A DNA stretch of 64,000 nucleotides. Origin: Caprimulgus europaeus. Lineage: Eukaryota > Chordata > Aves > Caprimulgiformes > Caprimulgidae. Positions 11,713 through 23,800 of the stretch are shown here, piece by piece (positions within the stretch are counted from its first letter, which is position 1; every line of letters begins with the position of its first letter). The DNA lies in contig OU015539.1 in NCBI GenBank assembly GCA_907165065.1, positions 19,126,816-19,190,815 of the forward strand, in the 5' to 3' direction. Both the position numbers and the translations under genes were made by a program. The notes under the pieces are model-generated. The model was not told the origin of the DNA and searched no databases. It saw only the letters and a list, made by a program, of their open reading frames with translations.

Positions 11713-13427
11713 GTGGGCAGGTTCTATTGTGAAACAAGACTGAGCTTGGTAGAAAATTCCGGTTTTTGCTGTACCTGGAGTTGTGATGAACAGCCCAGAA
11801 ACATCAGAGTTGTGCACATGCCTGAAAACAAGAGGAGCTGGTTGTCGTAATCGGGGACCTGTAACCCAAGGTGAGAAGATGTCAAGCAGAGGTCAGTGAA
11901 GCATCAGAAGCCAATGCTGATGATGAGCTGGATGTAGGTGAAAAAGGGAGCAGCTTGTGCAGTTTTCAACATGGGCTGGGTGAAGCATGAAGAGATGCAG
12001 CACAGGAGATGACACAGCTCACTCCAGAAAGGCAGTGCCTGACCAAGGAAGGAGACTTGTGCACCACAGCTGTTTTTTTGGTGTGTATTGGCTGGGAATC
12101 CATCACAGGAGCAAAATGCAAGTGCTGTGGAGCCGCTGGTATAGTCTGTCCAGCCCAGCAGCCTTGTCTCCACCACATCCTTGGGAAAGCGCTGGTGGGC
12201 ACTGATACGGGGCTCCCCCAGTTTGGGGAGCAGGGAAACAGCACAAGGGAGCTTCATTCACCCCTTCCCACTCCCCAGCTGCAAAACTCCTTCCCATCTC
12301 CTGCCTTGGTGGTGGTGGGTCCCTGCTCTGCTCTGTTTTGCAAAGGCTTTGGTGGGTTTCACTCTGCTGTACCACCTCCAACAAAAGCTGAACTGAACTC
12401 GGTGTGGATTGAGGGCGATGGATTTATCACAACGTGCCATCCCACAGATGTGCTGGTAGGACAGTACCACCCCCTGACAAGGAAGAAGTTAACACTGTCC
12501 AGCTTTGCACTGAGTTTTAAGAGGACTGCAATCACCCGTTTTTATTTTTGGTTCTGCTGCAGAAAAACAACTGCTCTTTGTAACCTGCATGGCCCAGAGG
12601 ACCCATTTCTTCCAGTGGCCTTTAAGAGAGGGGATAAAAAAAAAGCAGAGGAAGAAAGTTTGCATTCAGCCAGTGCCAGGTTGTCAAGGTTTCCTCTGCT
12701 TTCAGACATAAATTAATTTTTGTGACAGACACAAGTGAGATTTAAAACTGTTTGGTACAAAGTGGAGCTTCAAAAGCAGCTGATAAAAAGCGCAGCGCAG
12801 AACTCAGGACCACATTGTTCTCATCGTGGCACGTACAGGAGCATTGCACAGGTTTGTGCTCAGCTTGTCACAAAGCTCCCCCTCCACAAGTGTCAGAACC
12901 CTGCGTTGCTTTCAGCCTGGCTGCCAGAGGCCGTGGGCTGGTGTAGCCCTGCCAAGGACGAGGGTCAAGTTGAGTCTCCTGGCAAAGAAAGAGGCTTTCA
13001 CGAGGTGGGGTTTTTCAGCTTCCTTCCCTAGCTGCATTGCTTTCTGTTGTAATAAATCAGGGAGTGCTGGTGAAATCCCCAAGTACCTGGGGAGTGTGGG
13101 TATTAACCAAAGCTTAAAAAAGCCAAATGGGGTGAGATTGGTCACTGCTCCCTTAACCCAGTGGCCATCCTGGACATGATTATCAGAGCACTGGTAGATA
13201 ATTTCACTGATAAAGACTGAAGAGGCAGTAACACATAATTAGCACCAGTCAACAGAATTTTCTGGAAAAATCAATCTCAGCTGAGCCTGATCTTGTTCTC
13301 CACTGGGACCACGGGATGGGTTGCTAAAGGGAACGGCACAGAGGTGACCAGGGAGGCATCCAGCATCCAACTGCTGGGAGCACAGCCAAACAGGATGAAT
13401 AAAATGCACAGACTCACAGCTGGCCAT
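11713..13427. other. No gene recognised
   Basis: No conserved exon on either strand. The longest frame (plus strand, about 12009-12716) has no recognisable domain, unusual composition and no splice context, so it is treated as chance. Confidence 0.45.
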
Positions 13428-13565
13428 AGAAGGACATGGAGGTGCTGGAGCGTGTCCAGAGAAGGGCACCGGAGCTGGGGAAGGGTCTGGAGCACAAGTG
13501 TGCTGAGTTCCCGGCTGAGGGAACTGGGGGTGCTGAGCCTGGAGAAAAGGAGGCCCTTCTGGGAA
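13428..13565 (+). mobile_element. CR1 fragment
   Basis: A short piece of CR1 ORF2 3' end: 'GACATGGAGGTGCTGGAGCG', then a GLEHKC segment and LGVLSLEKR. It belongs to the same CR1 subfamily as the minus-strand element at 14018-14560, in opposite orientation. Confidence 0.85.
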
Positions 13566-14017
13566 TCACCCAGAAACCACCAACCCAGCAGGTCTGGTTT
13601 CATTTTCTGTGCAGAAAATTGATATTACAGAAATGAGAGGGGATGTGGATGCAGCTGGAGAGTGAAGGGGGTGCAGGAAGGGAACAGCTCCACCCCAAAC
13701 CCAACTCTGTTGTCACCAAGAGCTCTCTACATCTTCTTAGAAGCTATTTGATTAAAATGCCTAACAAATAGCAGGAGGAAAGTCCCTGATGCTCAAGGCA
13801 CACGAGTGCTCCTCAATTTCTACCAGAAAACTCTCCAGCCACTTTTCTCCAGCAAAAGCAGGGAAATCAAGGCTTGTCAATGTTAGTCTCCGGAAAAAAA
13901 ACAAGCAAAAAGCTTTCAGACTTCCATCATTGATCATCAAGAAGCCAAAAGAATTTTCTTCCATTTGTAAGTGACTTTTAGAGCCACAGGGATGGCCCTG
14001 GAGTGCTAACAAGTAAT

Positions 14018-14560
14018 CAGACTGGAAAAGACCTTTAAGATCATCATTAGATGATAAGACTCCCATCATTAACTCAACACTGACCAGTCCCCGACTGACC
14101 CATGTCCCTCAGCACTGTGTCTACACGACTCTTCAATCCCTCCAGGGATGGGGACTCCACCACTGCCCTGGGCAACCCCTTCCAATGCCCCAGAACCCTT
14201 TCAGCAAAGAAATTCTTCCTCACATCCCATCTCAACTGCCCTGGGCACAGCTTGAGGCCATTTCCTCTTGTCCTGTCCCTTGGTCCTTGGTTGAACAGAC
14301 CCACCCCCACCTCTCTCCACCCTCCTTGCAGGGTCTTGGACAGAGCCAGAAGGTCTCCCCTCAGCCTCCTTTTCTCCAGGCTCAACACCCCCAGTTCCCT
14401 CAGCCGGGAACTCAGCACACTTGTGCTCCAGACCCTTCCCCAGCTCCGCTGCCCTTCTCTGGACACGCTCCAGCACCTCCATGTCCTTCTTGGACTCAGG
14501 GGCCCAACACTGAACCCAGCACTCAAGGCCTCACCAGTGCCCAGCACAGGGTTAACATCA
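14018..14560 (-). mobile_element. CR1 at left edge of the tandem array (CR1-a)
   Basis: Antisense CR1. Read on the minus strand it runs from decayed ORF2 ([23 protein letters not shown]) to a 3' tail near 14020-14070. Its right part (from about 14264) is almost identical to 35652-35905 and 61347-61600. Its left part differs clearly from 35408-35640 and 61103-61335. This half-match makes it the parental element on the left side of the duplication. Confidence 0.85.
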
Positions 14561-15171
14561 TGAGCTGGCTCACAAAGTGTCCCAGCTCCTGCAACATGCC
14601 CCCTGGGGCTGGCAGCCTCCAGTAGCCACCTGCACCCCATCTCTCCATGCCAAGCACCCGTGTGGCTCTGGCCTCAGGGCTGCCTGACACCCAGCAGCCC
14701 CACACTCCTGGCCACAGCAGCAGTGCCCTGGCTCCTCTGGCAGCTGGCACAGGCTCCCACGCTCGGCACAGGGATCACAGGGAAAGCAATCTCACACTTA
14801 TCACCAGGTAAAGCAGCCAGGCCCTTCTGTTTATTGAGTGCCGCTGAATGGCGCTGCCTTGGCTGCGAGATTGGCCTCCAGATCCCACTCCAGGCACAGG
14901 AGCTGGCAAGGAGCCCACAGCTGCAGCTGCCTATTGCCACAGGAGCCTTTCGGCAGCGCTCACCCCCTCACCCCGGGGAGAAATTGCCCTGTAGCATCCC
15001 ACCATCCCCATCTGTCCCCGGGCAGAGCTGGTGTCAGATTTACAGAGCATTGCAGGGGTGGTGGCTTCAGCCACAGCTCAGACCACGCGGTCCTGCCCTC
15101 GCTGCCCCCGACACGCTGAGATGGGGAGAGAAACTCACCAAGGGGCTGGTGGGGTGGGGTGAGGACAGGGA

Positions 15172-16035
15172 GGGCTCACTCACCAGGGATGGGCACGGGC
15201 AAAACAGACTCCACTTGGGGAAGAAAAACCCATTTAATTCGTTCCCAATCAATCAGAGCAGGACAGTGAGACACAACAACCACCTCTGACAGCACCTTCC
15301 CCCACCCCTCCCTTCTTCCCGGGCTCCCATCACTTTGCTCCCCATTTCTCTCCCTTCTCCCCCAGGGCACAGGGACAGGGAATGGGGGTTCAGTCAGTTC
15401 CTCTCTGCTGCTCTTCCCGACCCGAGATCCCTCCCGTGGGGTGAAAGAGTCCAGGAACAAAGTGTTCCACCGCCCATGGAGTCACGGACCTCTCCGGGCT
15501 CAGCTCCCGGCTCTGGCATGGGGACACCATGGACTGCAGATGGGTCCAGTGCACCTCCTCCCCCTGCTCTGGTGTGAGCATCACTGGGGTCTCAATTCCA
15601 GTCACAACTACCCTCAGGCTCAGCTTTTCTGCTCTGGTGTGGAGTCCTCCATGGCCTACACGTGGGGATCTGCTCCACCGTTGAACCTCCATGGGCTGCA
15701 GGGACCCCATTTACTTTCTCCTACTCCATGCTCTTGATCTGGCTGTCTGAGGTTCTCTGTCTTCCCCCTCCTCCTTCCTCATGGCAACGATGCTCTTTTT
15801 GTTCAAGCTGATGGTCCTTTTTGTTCAAGTCAGTCTCTCCTCATGGTTCTCTCCTCCTTCTTTTCAAACCAGTCCTTCCCCTCATCAATATGGATTTGCA
15901 GAGCTGTTTTCCTATCACAGCCTGGGCTGGAGGTGGGTTCTCCTTACAGCCAGGGGAGCTTCCTGAAGCTTCTCACAGTGGCCATCACTGTAGCCTCTTC
16001 CCCAAACACCTTCCCTCCCCAAACCTCACACAGTG
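15172..16035 (-). mobile_element. ERV-type LTR-derived sequence
   Basis: Shows the typical text of a common avian ERV LTR in antisense: repeated 'gggctgcag' and 'ctgctcc' phrases, a 'tttaattcgttcccaatcaa' stretch, and 'agcttctcacag..gccatcactgtagcc' near the outer end. Identification is from memory of the family's style; edges are approximate. Copies lie at 36037-36900 and 62266-63129. Confidence 0.5.
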
Positions 16036-17752
16036 GGGTAGGGAGCATCACTCCCTTTCCCGGGGATGTGTGCTGAGCAATGCCAAACGGTGCTGTGTGC
16101 TCCAGGACTTTACGGTGTTCCTCACCCTCCACCGCTCGTTCGTTCATCTGCCCTTCCAGCACCAGCCAACAACGAAGGAAAATCTGCAGGCACAGGAACC
16201 TGCTTTGCTGTTTCTTGGGGCCAGAAAGGTGAGATGGGCTCATGCTGCCAGGCTGGAGGGTGAAGTGGCCACTGAGGACACTGCCATCCTGCCGTGGGTG
16301 AAAATGAACCAGCCTGACCCACAGGGAGAGTCACAGCCTCCTGAGCTCACTGCCTTGCCAAGAGCAGCGTTTGGGGACCCCAAAACGCTGATGGATCCAT
16401 CTGTGACTGCCTCTGCCCTCCAGCCATCATTGATACACAGCAGTTGTCACAAAATAGCCTGGTTAAGCAGAAAGATCTTTTCCCTGCCCGGGCTGTGACC
16501 AAATCATCTGCTGAGAGGGATTTTTGAGGAGGAGACACTGTTTTCTTGCTCCTCTCAATGCACCAGGATGAAAGCCTCACTGGGACTGTCACGCAGCCTG
16601 ATGCTCCTGCAGCACCTGAAGGATGTGTCAGGCCCCAGGAGCCAGTAACCTGCAGTCTTGGGATGGAGCAGCTACAACCAGCATCCCAACCCATGCTTGT
16701 TCTCAGCTCTGGCCTTGGGGAGAAGCTACAATCACAAGGATTCCCTTTTTTCTCCAACCTGGAGGGAAGAAAATTGAAAACATTTTTCCTGAGTCATTGC
16801 TGCTTCCAGAGGGACCCTCTGAGGCCTGGGCTGAAGAACCAGCAAGGCAACGAGTCATACCTGAGCTCATCTCCTCTCCCAGCTACCCTGTTACCACCTC
16901 CCTCAGCCAGCTCTCCTGTCCTACTTCTCACTGTAATCTAAATCTTCTCTTCACCAGCCCAACAAAGCATAATTAGAAGCCTAACTACCCGGGTTCATCA
17001 CCAGGTCCTTTCTTCACACAGTGGGGAGAGATTGTCACCTCCCAAGGGGCTGCAGCCACCCTCTGTATGACCCCCACTCTCTCCTGGACAGGCAGATTTG
17101 CAGTTTCTATACCTGGTGACGCTAAACATCTCCAGACAACCAGGTCTGCTCATGGCAGAGACCTGTCAGAACCGGTGTGGCTGGGACACACCTGGGCTTA
17201 CTCGGATCACTCTGTATTGCCACCTCCTGCTCATACCCAAAGCTTTGAGCTCTTGGTGCTGCCTTGGAGCTGCCCCATGGGTGGACCTGCAGCACCCTGG
17301 TACCCCTTTTTTATCAGTCAATCAAGCCGGCCCCACCAGGGACGCTTGGGGAACCCAGGCGCCCGCGAGCTTCCCCCCACCCCACACCCCACCATTACTC
17401 CTCTGTCCCCAGGGCAGGTCCCACTGAAGGCAGCGCAGCAGCCCTGTGGGTGAAGCCCCACACAGCATCCATCTTTTCTGCAGAAAAAGGCCCCAAAAGG
17501 AAAAGCTGGGCTTGCCTGGGAGCTATGGAACATCCTCGGGGCACTGCTGAACCTCAGCTGTGACAGCTCGGCCTTGCTCAGCCCTCCCTGAGCCCCCTGA
17601 CCTCCTGTGGTTGTCACAGCCCAGCGACAGGCAGGTGCCTGTCCAAGAGCCAGCAGCATGGCCGACCGCAGCCACCCCCCACCCGCCTGCTCTGAACACT
17701 CCGAGATTGTTGTCAAAGGGAAGGCCAGTTCCTCAGATGAGAACTGGGATTA
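16036..17752. other. 3' flank of FBF1 copy 1
   Basis: No gene recognised. A plus-strand exon-like block (about 16158-16229, between 'ttccag' and 'gtgaga') has no recognised product and is deleted in unit 2. A 35-bp sequence at 17283-17317 recurs at 30317-30351. Confidence 0.4.
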
Positions 17753-17758
17753 TTTATT
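17753..17758 (-). terminator. FBF1: Polyadenylation signal, FBF1 copy 1
   Basis: AATAAA on the minus strand, 48 bp beyond the FBF1 stop codon (17806-17808). It implies a very short 3' UTR. Confidence 0.8.
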
Positions 17759-17805
17759 GCTTGTTCTCCTCGCCCATGTGTGGGGCAGGAGCAGCCGCCA
17801 CCTCC

Positions 17806-20800
17806 TCAGCGTGGCCGGGGTGCAGCATTGTAGGGCGCTTTCTTCAGGGACTCCAGGAATAAGCTCTCCCGCGCCAAGTATTCATAGTCCTGAGAAGAGA
17901 GGAAGGATGGAGGGGATGGACACCAGGTCTATCTGACATGGTGTTGCAATCCAAAGTGTTCCTAATGAGTGAGGGGAGCATCCCAAACCTTCCCTCATGC
18001 ACTGAGCAGGGACCATCCACGGCCCCAGGGAAGGGGAAGCCACCATGTACCCCTCCAGAGCCCATAACCTCGCAGCCCCAGCAAGACGGGCAGGGGGAAG
18101 CCTAACCCTCCCAGCCCAGCCCTGTGGCTCAGTCATGATCTCAGGAGACCCCCCCACCCTGTGGCCATCAGGCCCAAATCAGGCTTCACCCAGCCCTGCT
18201 CCCACCCCACTGGTTCAAAGCCCCTTCCAGCCCCAGTCTCCCCACTGCCTCACCTCCTGGGCCCTCTGCTTCAGCAGCAGCACCGTGGCGGAGAGCCTGG
18301 CGGAGTCAGCCATGGCCAGGATGTCCCTGCTGTCCCCTGGGGTGTGCGAAGGGAACGCCCCGACGGGAGGCCAAAAGTCTGCAACAAGAGCCCAGTGGTG
18401 TGAAATGGCCTCCAGTTGCGCCAAGGGCAATTTAGATGGGATATGAGGAGGGATTTATTTCCCGAAAGGGTTCTCGGGCACTGGAAGGGGTTGCCCAGGG
18501 CAGTGGTGGAGTCCCCATCCCTGGAGGGATTGAAGAGTCGTGTAGACACAGTGCTGAGGGACATGGGTCAGTTGGGGACTGGTCAGTGTTGGGTTCATGG
18601 TTGGACTCGATGAGCTTAAAGGGCTTTCCCAATCCAGGTGATTCAGGGATTCTGTGACGCTGCCACTGTTAGAGGAACAGCAGACAGAGACAGCAGAGCA
18701 TCCCTTTTTTTGGCCACCTGCATGTCCCTGCAGCAGGGTCCTCCCCAGCCTCCCAGTGCAAACGGGCTTTAACCCACCCACCTACCCCCTTCCTGCCCAC
18801 TCTACCCCCTCCTAGCACTGCCCTGGCTCAGAGAGCTCTGCTGAGCTCCTTCAGAGCACAAGGAAGACAACACCAACTCACATCTGAGGTTTCTACACAC
18901 CGGAGCTAAAACAGCCCCCAGGAATACCCCGAGCCTCCTGAGAAGTGGAATACAAGTGCAGCTGCCCCCCAGCACATCCCTTCCCACCAGCAGCGAGCAG
19001 GAAGCCCTACCCAGCCATCACCCATACCCCTTACCCAGCGTGCTGGAGAGGCCTGTCGTAGGGGCACCGAGGTCCTGCTCCGGCGTCAGCAGCGTCGTGG
19101 GGTTGATGTGCAGCTCCTCATGTTGCTGTTTGAGCCATCTCCTCTGGTGAGCCACGCTCAGCCGCTCCTGCCCCATCCCCAGGAGAAAGAGAGAGAGAGA
19201 AGCTGTTGGGAAAGGTTCTGGCCCGTGGCATGGCAGCTCAAGACCGAGAAGGGACGGCGAGGGGGTATTTGCCTGGTACAAACCCTGTTCCTCCTGTGAC
19301 TTGCAGCACAGGTGCTCCGCTTACCTTGGTCATGCTTTTAATCTCCTCTTCCTGCTGCCGGACACGCAACGCGGCCCAGTTTACCTTTGCCTTCTCCAGC
19401 CCAACATCCTGCCAGGCATGCTCCAGCACCTCCCTGTCCCTCACCAGCTGCTCCTCCTTGGCTTTCAGCTCGTGGCCCCAGATCGTCAGCTCTGCCCGCT
19501 CCTAGGATGGGTGTGGGGGAAATCAATGCATTACGTGCCCTGTCCTGGACACTGCCTCATGTCTTCCTGTTAAGAAACACTAGGTGTTGAGCTTAAACCA
19601 GTATGTTTGAAATACAATGAACTGCTCAGAGTCAATCATTTAGCATTAACGTGAGGAGCTAGATTTGCTGAAGCCTTCAGGCCTCAAGCTGTGGACTTTC
19701 ACCCAGATCTGCTTCTGGCTGGAAGAGAGTTAATTTTCTTCACAGCAGCTAGTGTGGGGTCACGCTTTGGATTTGTGCTGAAAACAGTCTTGATAAGGCA
19801 ACTGATGCTTCTGTCAACATCCAAAACGGGCTGGTGGAGGCTGCTCCTGGAACAGCCCCATTCTCACCACCCCCAGTGACATCTCCGTCTCAAACACCTG
19901 AAGGCAGCTCAGAACGTCTGCCCTGTGGGCAGGACCCATCTGTGAGCCTGCCGGGTGGTGCTGGAGGCCACAGGAAGGGGCTCCACTTTGGTACCTTTGC
20001 CAGGCTCATGATGGTGTCCTCTCTCTGGGATTCCCGCTGCAGGGCCCGGTCCACGTCGCGCCCCATCCACTCCTTGCTCAGCAATTCAGCCCGCTCGGCT
20101 GGCAGCTTCTGTTCCTCCTCCGAGAGCTTCTGCCTCGCAGCCTTCTGCTCCTCCAGGAATGCGCTCTGGAGAGCATCACAAGAGCAGGACAGAGAAAGCA
20201 CTAAGTCCCATTCTCCATAGGATTTTTCTCCTTTAATCCATCTCTGCCATAAACCCCACGGAACATCCGGAGGCTGGTCAAGCCCACGGTGCCCAGCGTG
20301 AACCTGCACGGAGAGCTCTGGCCCCGCGCTCCTCCAGAACCAGCACGCACCATGCACGCACACAGCAGCCTCCTGCATCCGTGTGCCTGAGGGCTGGTCT
20401 GACCGTGATTCACTGTGCGACCAGGTGTGGGACTGAGGAGGCAGGGGAAGGATCTGCAGCCCAGCACGCAGCTCCTTCCTCCCCCACACACCACAGCGCA
20501 GCCCCGGTCAGACTCACAGGACGCGTGAGAAGCACCTGGAGATACCTGCCCATCTCACCTTCGCCCTCTCCAGCTCTGCTCGCTCCTTGGAGAACTGCTG
20601 GGTCATGACTCGCTGCTGCTCCTCCAGCAAGCGCTGCAGCGATTCCACTTTGGATTGCTCTGCTGTTGCCCTCTGTCGCTCCTGGGTCCGGACATGGAGG
20701 AGACACAGATGCCATTCACAGGCTCCAGGCCAGGGACTGCAAGTGGAACATGCACACCTCCCCAACCCAGATGGGAGGGCTGAGCCAGGCAGGGGGCTCC

Positions 20801-23800
20801 ACGTGGGCTCACCTGCTCCAGCAGCAGAGTCTGCTCCCCCAGCCTGGCCTCCATTTTGGCCATCACCTCCTGGACTCGGCTCCGCTCCTCCTCCATATCC
20901 CTCTGCTGCTGCAACAGCCTCTCCTGGAGCACTGGGGAGAGACAGCAGCAGAGCCATGAGCAGCAGGAGGTGGGAAACCCCCTCCAGCCACACCATAGCC
21001 ATGGAAAAGCTGCACGCATTTGTGCCAGTCGCCTCCTGCACACCCCTAGGACGTGGTTTTGTAAGAGGGAGACCCTGAGATGTCTAGTGACCAAGGCAGA
21101 CAGGGCTTTGCCAGCCTGGGCTCCCAGCCTCTGGCTGACTCGAAGCCCGACTTTCTCCCTGGTTTTTGGGTGTGCTCAGCCCCGGCGGGGACCCCGCAGC
21201 CATTTCGGTGCAGGAGAATGGCAGACGTACCCTCCAACTGCTTGTCCCACCGCTGTGCCTCCATGGCCGGCTGCTGGGTGGTGTGGTGGATGGCCTCCAC
21301 CTTCTGCAGGAGGTTGTGCGGGTCACTGGAGCGCTTCTCTATCTGCTCCATGATGCTGTTCAGAGATCTGTGGAGAGGAGCGAGTGGAGGGTCACCCCTG
21401 TGGGACAGGCTTTGTCTCACTGCGATGGAGAGGGGGATGTGTGGTGGGCCAAGGGCCAAGCAGCCTGAACCTCTCTGGGTCATAGCAGAGCAGTAGCAAG
21501 ATGCAGCTGCTGCTTAGGGGAGAACTGACAGATAGGAAACAGCTCAGCATCCCTGGAGGGAGCGGGTGGGAGAGGGGATGGCCCCTGTTGCCGTGGTCCG
21601 AGGCTGGTTCCCCACAGGACAGGGAACACCGTGGCCAGGGACCAACGCGGGGATACAGCGCCGGCCATCGGTACCTGGTGGACAAAGTGGCGCTGGTCGC
21701 CACATCGGTCTCCTGGTCTCTCGGATGCTGGAGCTGCTCTTTGTGGTCTTTGTGAATCTCTGGGGCCGCCACCCTGTGGGACACGGGGAAGGAGCTCACC
21801 ACAGGCTCTTGCAAACTGGTGCTTCCCTGATGGGCACCACGGAAGAGGCTCAGTTGTGGGGCTGAGAACCAGGTCCCAGGAGCTGAGCTGGCACGGTGGT
21901 CTGTCACAGGGCATCCCACTGACAGGCATCCACATTTGGGGGTCACAGGCTTCTCTGTCAAAACCAGATTTCTCACTGACCCAAACTATGTGGACATCAG
22001 TGACTCACTGACCTGACTAAAAGGGATTTGGGGGAGATAAAACATTTGGTTCAGCATCTTTCAAAACACAATGGACTCACTCTGAAACGATGTCTCTAGC
22101 CAGATTTCTCCGTCCCCACCTACAAAGCAAATCCCCATTCCAAAAGCCACCGAGCTGCCCACAACCCAGTGCTTCTGGGGTCTGATTTCTCCCTTCCCTG
22201 CATCCCCAGGCCTTCCCCTGGTTTCTTTGCCAGGACCAGGGGAACGAGCCCCACGTGTGTGCCACTCGTGCCACTCTCACCTCTGCTGCTCCAGCGCAGC
22301 CAGTTCTGCCCGGGCCAGCTCTGTGACCCGGCACTGTGACAGGAGCTGAGCTGCCAGCTGCTCCTTCTCCTGCTGCAGCTTCTCCTCCCGCTGCCTGCAG
22401 CTCTCCTCCCGCTGCTTGCAGCTCTCCTCCCGCTGCCTGCAGCTCTCCTCCCACTGCTTGCAGCTCTCCTCCCGCTGCCTGCAGCTCTCCTCCCGCTGCT
22501 TGCAGCTCTCCTCCCGCTGCCTGCAGCTCTCCTCCACCACCTTCACCAGGCTCCTGCCCAGAGGGAGCCCACAGCGGGTCATGGCAAGGAAGAACCGTTG
22601 CTTTCATGGCAATACCCAGCACTCTCCACCCAACATGCACTCGCGGATTTAGGAGCAGCCCAGTGTCACTGTGCATGGGGAAACTGAGGCACGGGCTGCT
22701 CCACTCTCCGCAGTCTGAGCCCTGAACCCTCCTGCCATCGCCCCGTGCGGTGCCCTGGCTGGGGACATGCTGGCAATGGGACTGGCCCCTCCTCCTTGAC
22801 ACCCATGGGACAGTGTTGGGGAGAGGGGACCCCCAACTCAGCTCACCCGTGGGGCTCCTCTCTGTCCCCCACCAGGTCCACATCGACATGGCTCTGTGTC
22901 TGCCCGCCCCAGGGATGGATTTGGGAAGCATCCCAGCACTCCCACCCCAGGGCTGATGGACAGGGCTGTAGGCAAGGATGTGACAGAGGAGGGGAGCACA
23001 AGAGAGAGCCTGGTACCTGTGTGCGCTCTCGAGGCGATCCAGGTCCTCCCGGTGCTGCTGCTGCAAACTCTCCAGCAACAGTTTGTGCTGCCCCCGCTCC
23101 AGCTCCCGGACCTGCCGGGCACCAGGTAGAAGGTCCTTGTGTTGCCCCGGGGACACAACTCCCACAGCAGCACTTGGTGACCACAGGCACCTCTGGGCAG
23201 GGAGCTTTCTCCCCTCTCCCCTGTCACCCTGAGGCTATTTGCAGCACACATGGCCCCATCTCCTCCCCATAGGTCACCTGTAGTCCCCCATCCAGGAGGC
23301 AATGGGGCTCACCTGGCTCTCCAGCTCTGCCACACGAGCCTGGGTGCTGAGCAGCGCTGCCTGACAGCCTGATGTGTCCCCGTAGAGCTGGGCTGCTGGA
23401 GCCCCCAGCTTCCTCTCATGCAGCAAGCCAAGGGCTGGGGACTCTGCCTACAGGGACAGAGAGAGATCCAGGTGCTTCAGGATGAGTGGCTTTGTGGTGT
23501 GGCCATCAGCCCCCAAAGGAAGAAGGCATATGCCTCACCTGTGGGACAGCCTGGAGATGTGCCCTGGGTGTGGTATCCTGCAGAGACACAGGGATGCTCT
23601 CAGAGGGGTTAAGCCACAAAGAGAGCATCTCCTCCTAGCCTGGGAACAGCGATCCATCCCCAGCCTACTGCGGTCCCTCCTCTACCCTTCTCCAGCCCAA
23701 CCCCACTGCTGCCCTGGATCCCTTTGCCCTCTCCCCAGGTGACGCTCAGCAGCTCCTAACCCAGACACAAGTATGCTGGGGACAGGTTCAAGGATTAGAC

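Noticed and set aside
12009-12716. A 235-codon plus-strand open frame
   Set aside because: No recognisable domain, biased composition and no splice or promoter context; similar frames are common by chance in this GC-rich DNA.
14074-14640. A 188-codon minus-strand open frame
   Set aside because: It is decayed CR1 ORF2 sequence, not a host gene.
15178-15460. A 94-codon minus-strand frame possibly coding
   Set aside because: Lies in LTR-like repeated sequence and recurs at 36.0 and 62.3 kb only because of the duplication.
22382-22535. CRISPR-like regular repeats
   Set aside because: Contiguous 21-bp coding tandem repeat without spacers, in an animal gene.
22077-23165. A 362-codon minus-strand frame rich in GGELQAA repeats
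   Set aside because: An alternative frame through the 21-bp FBF1 repeat and introns; the EESC[R/K]QR frame has the splice sites and homology.
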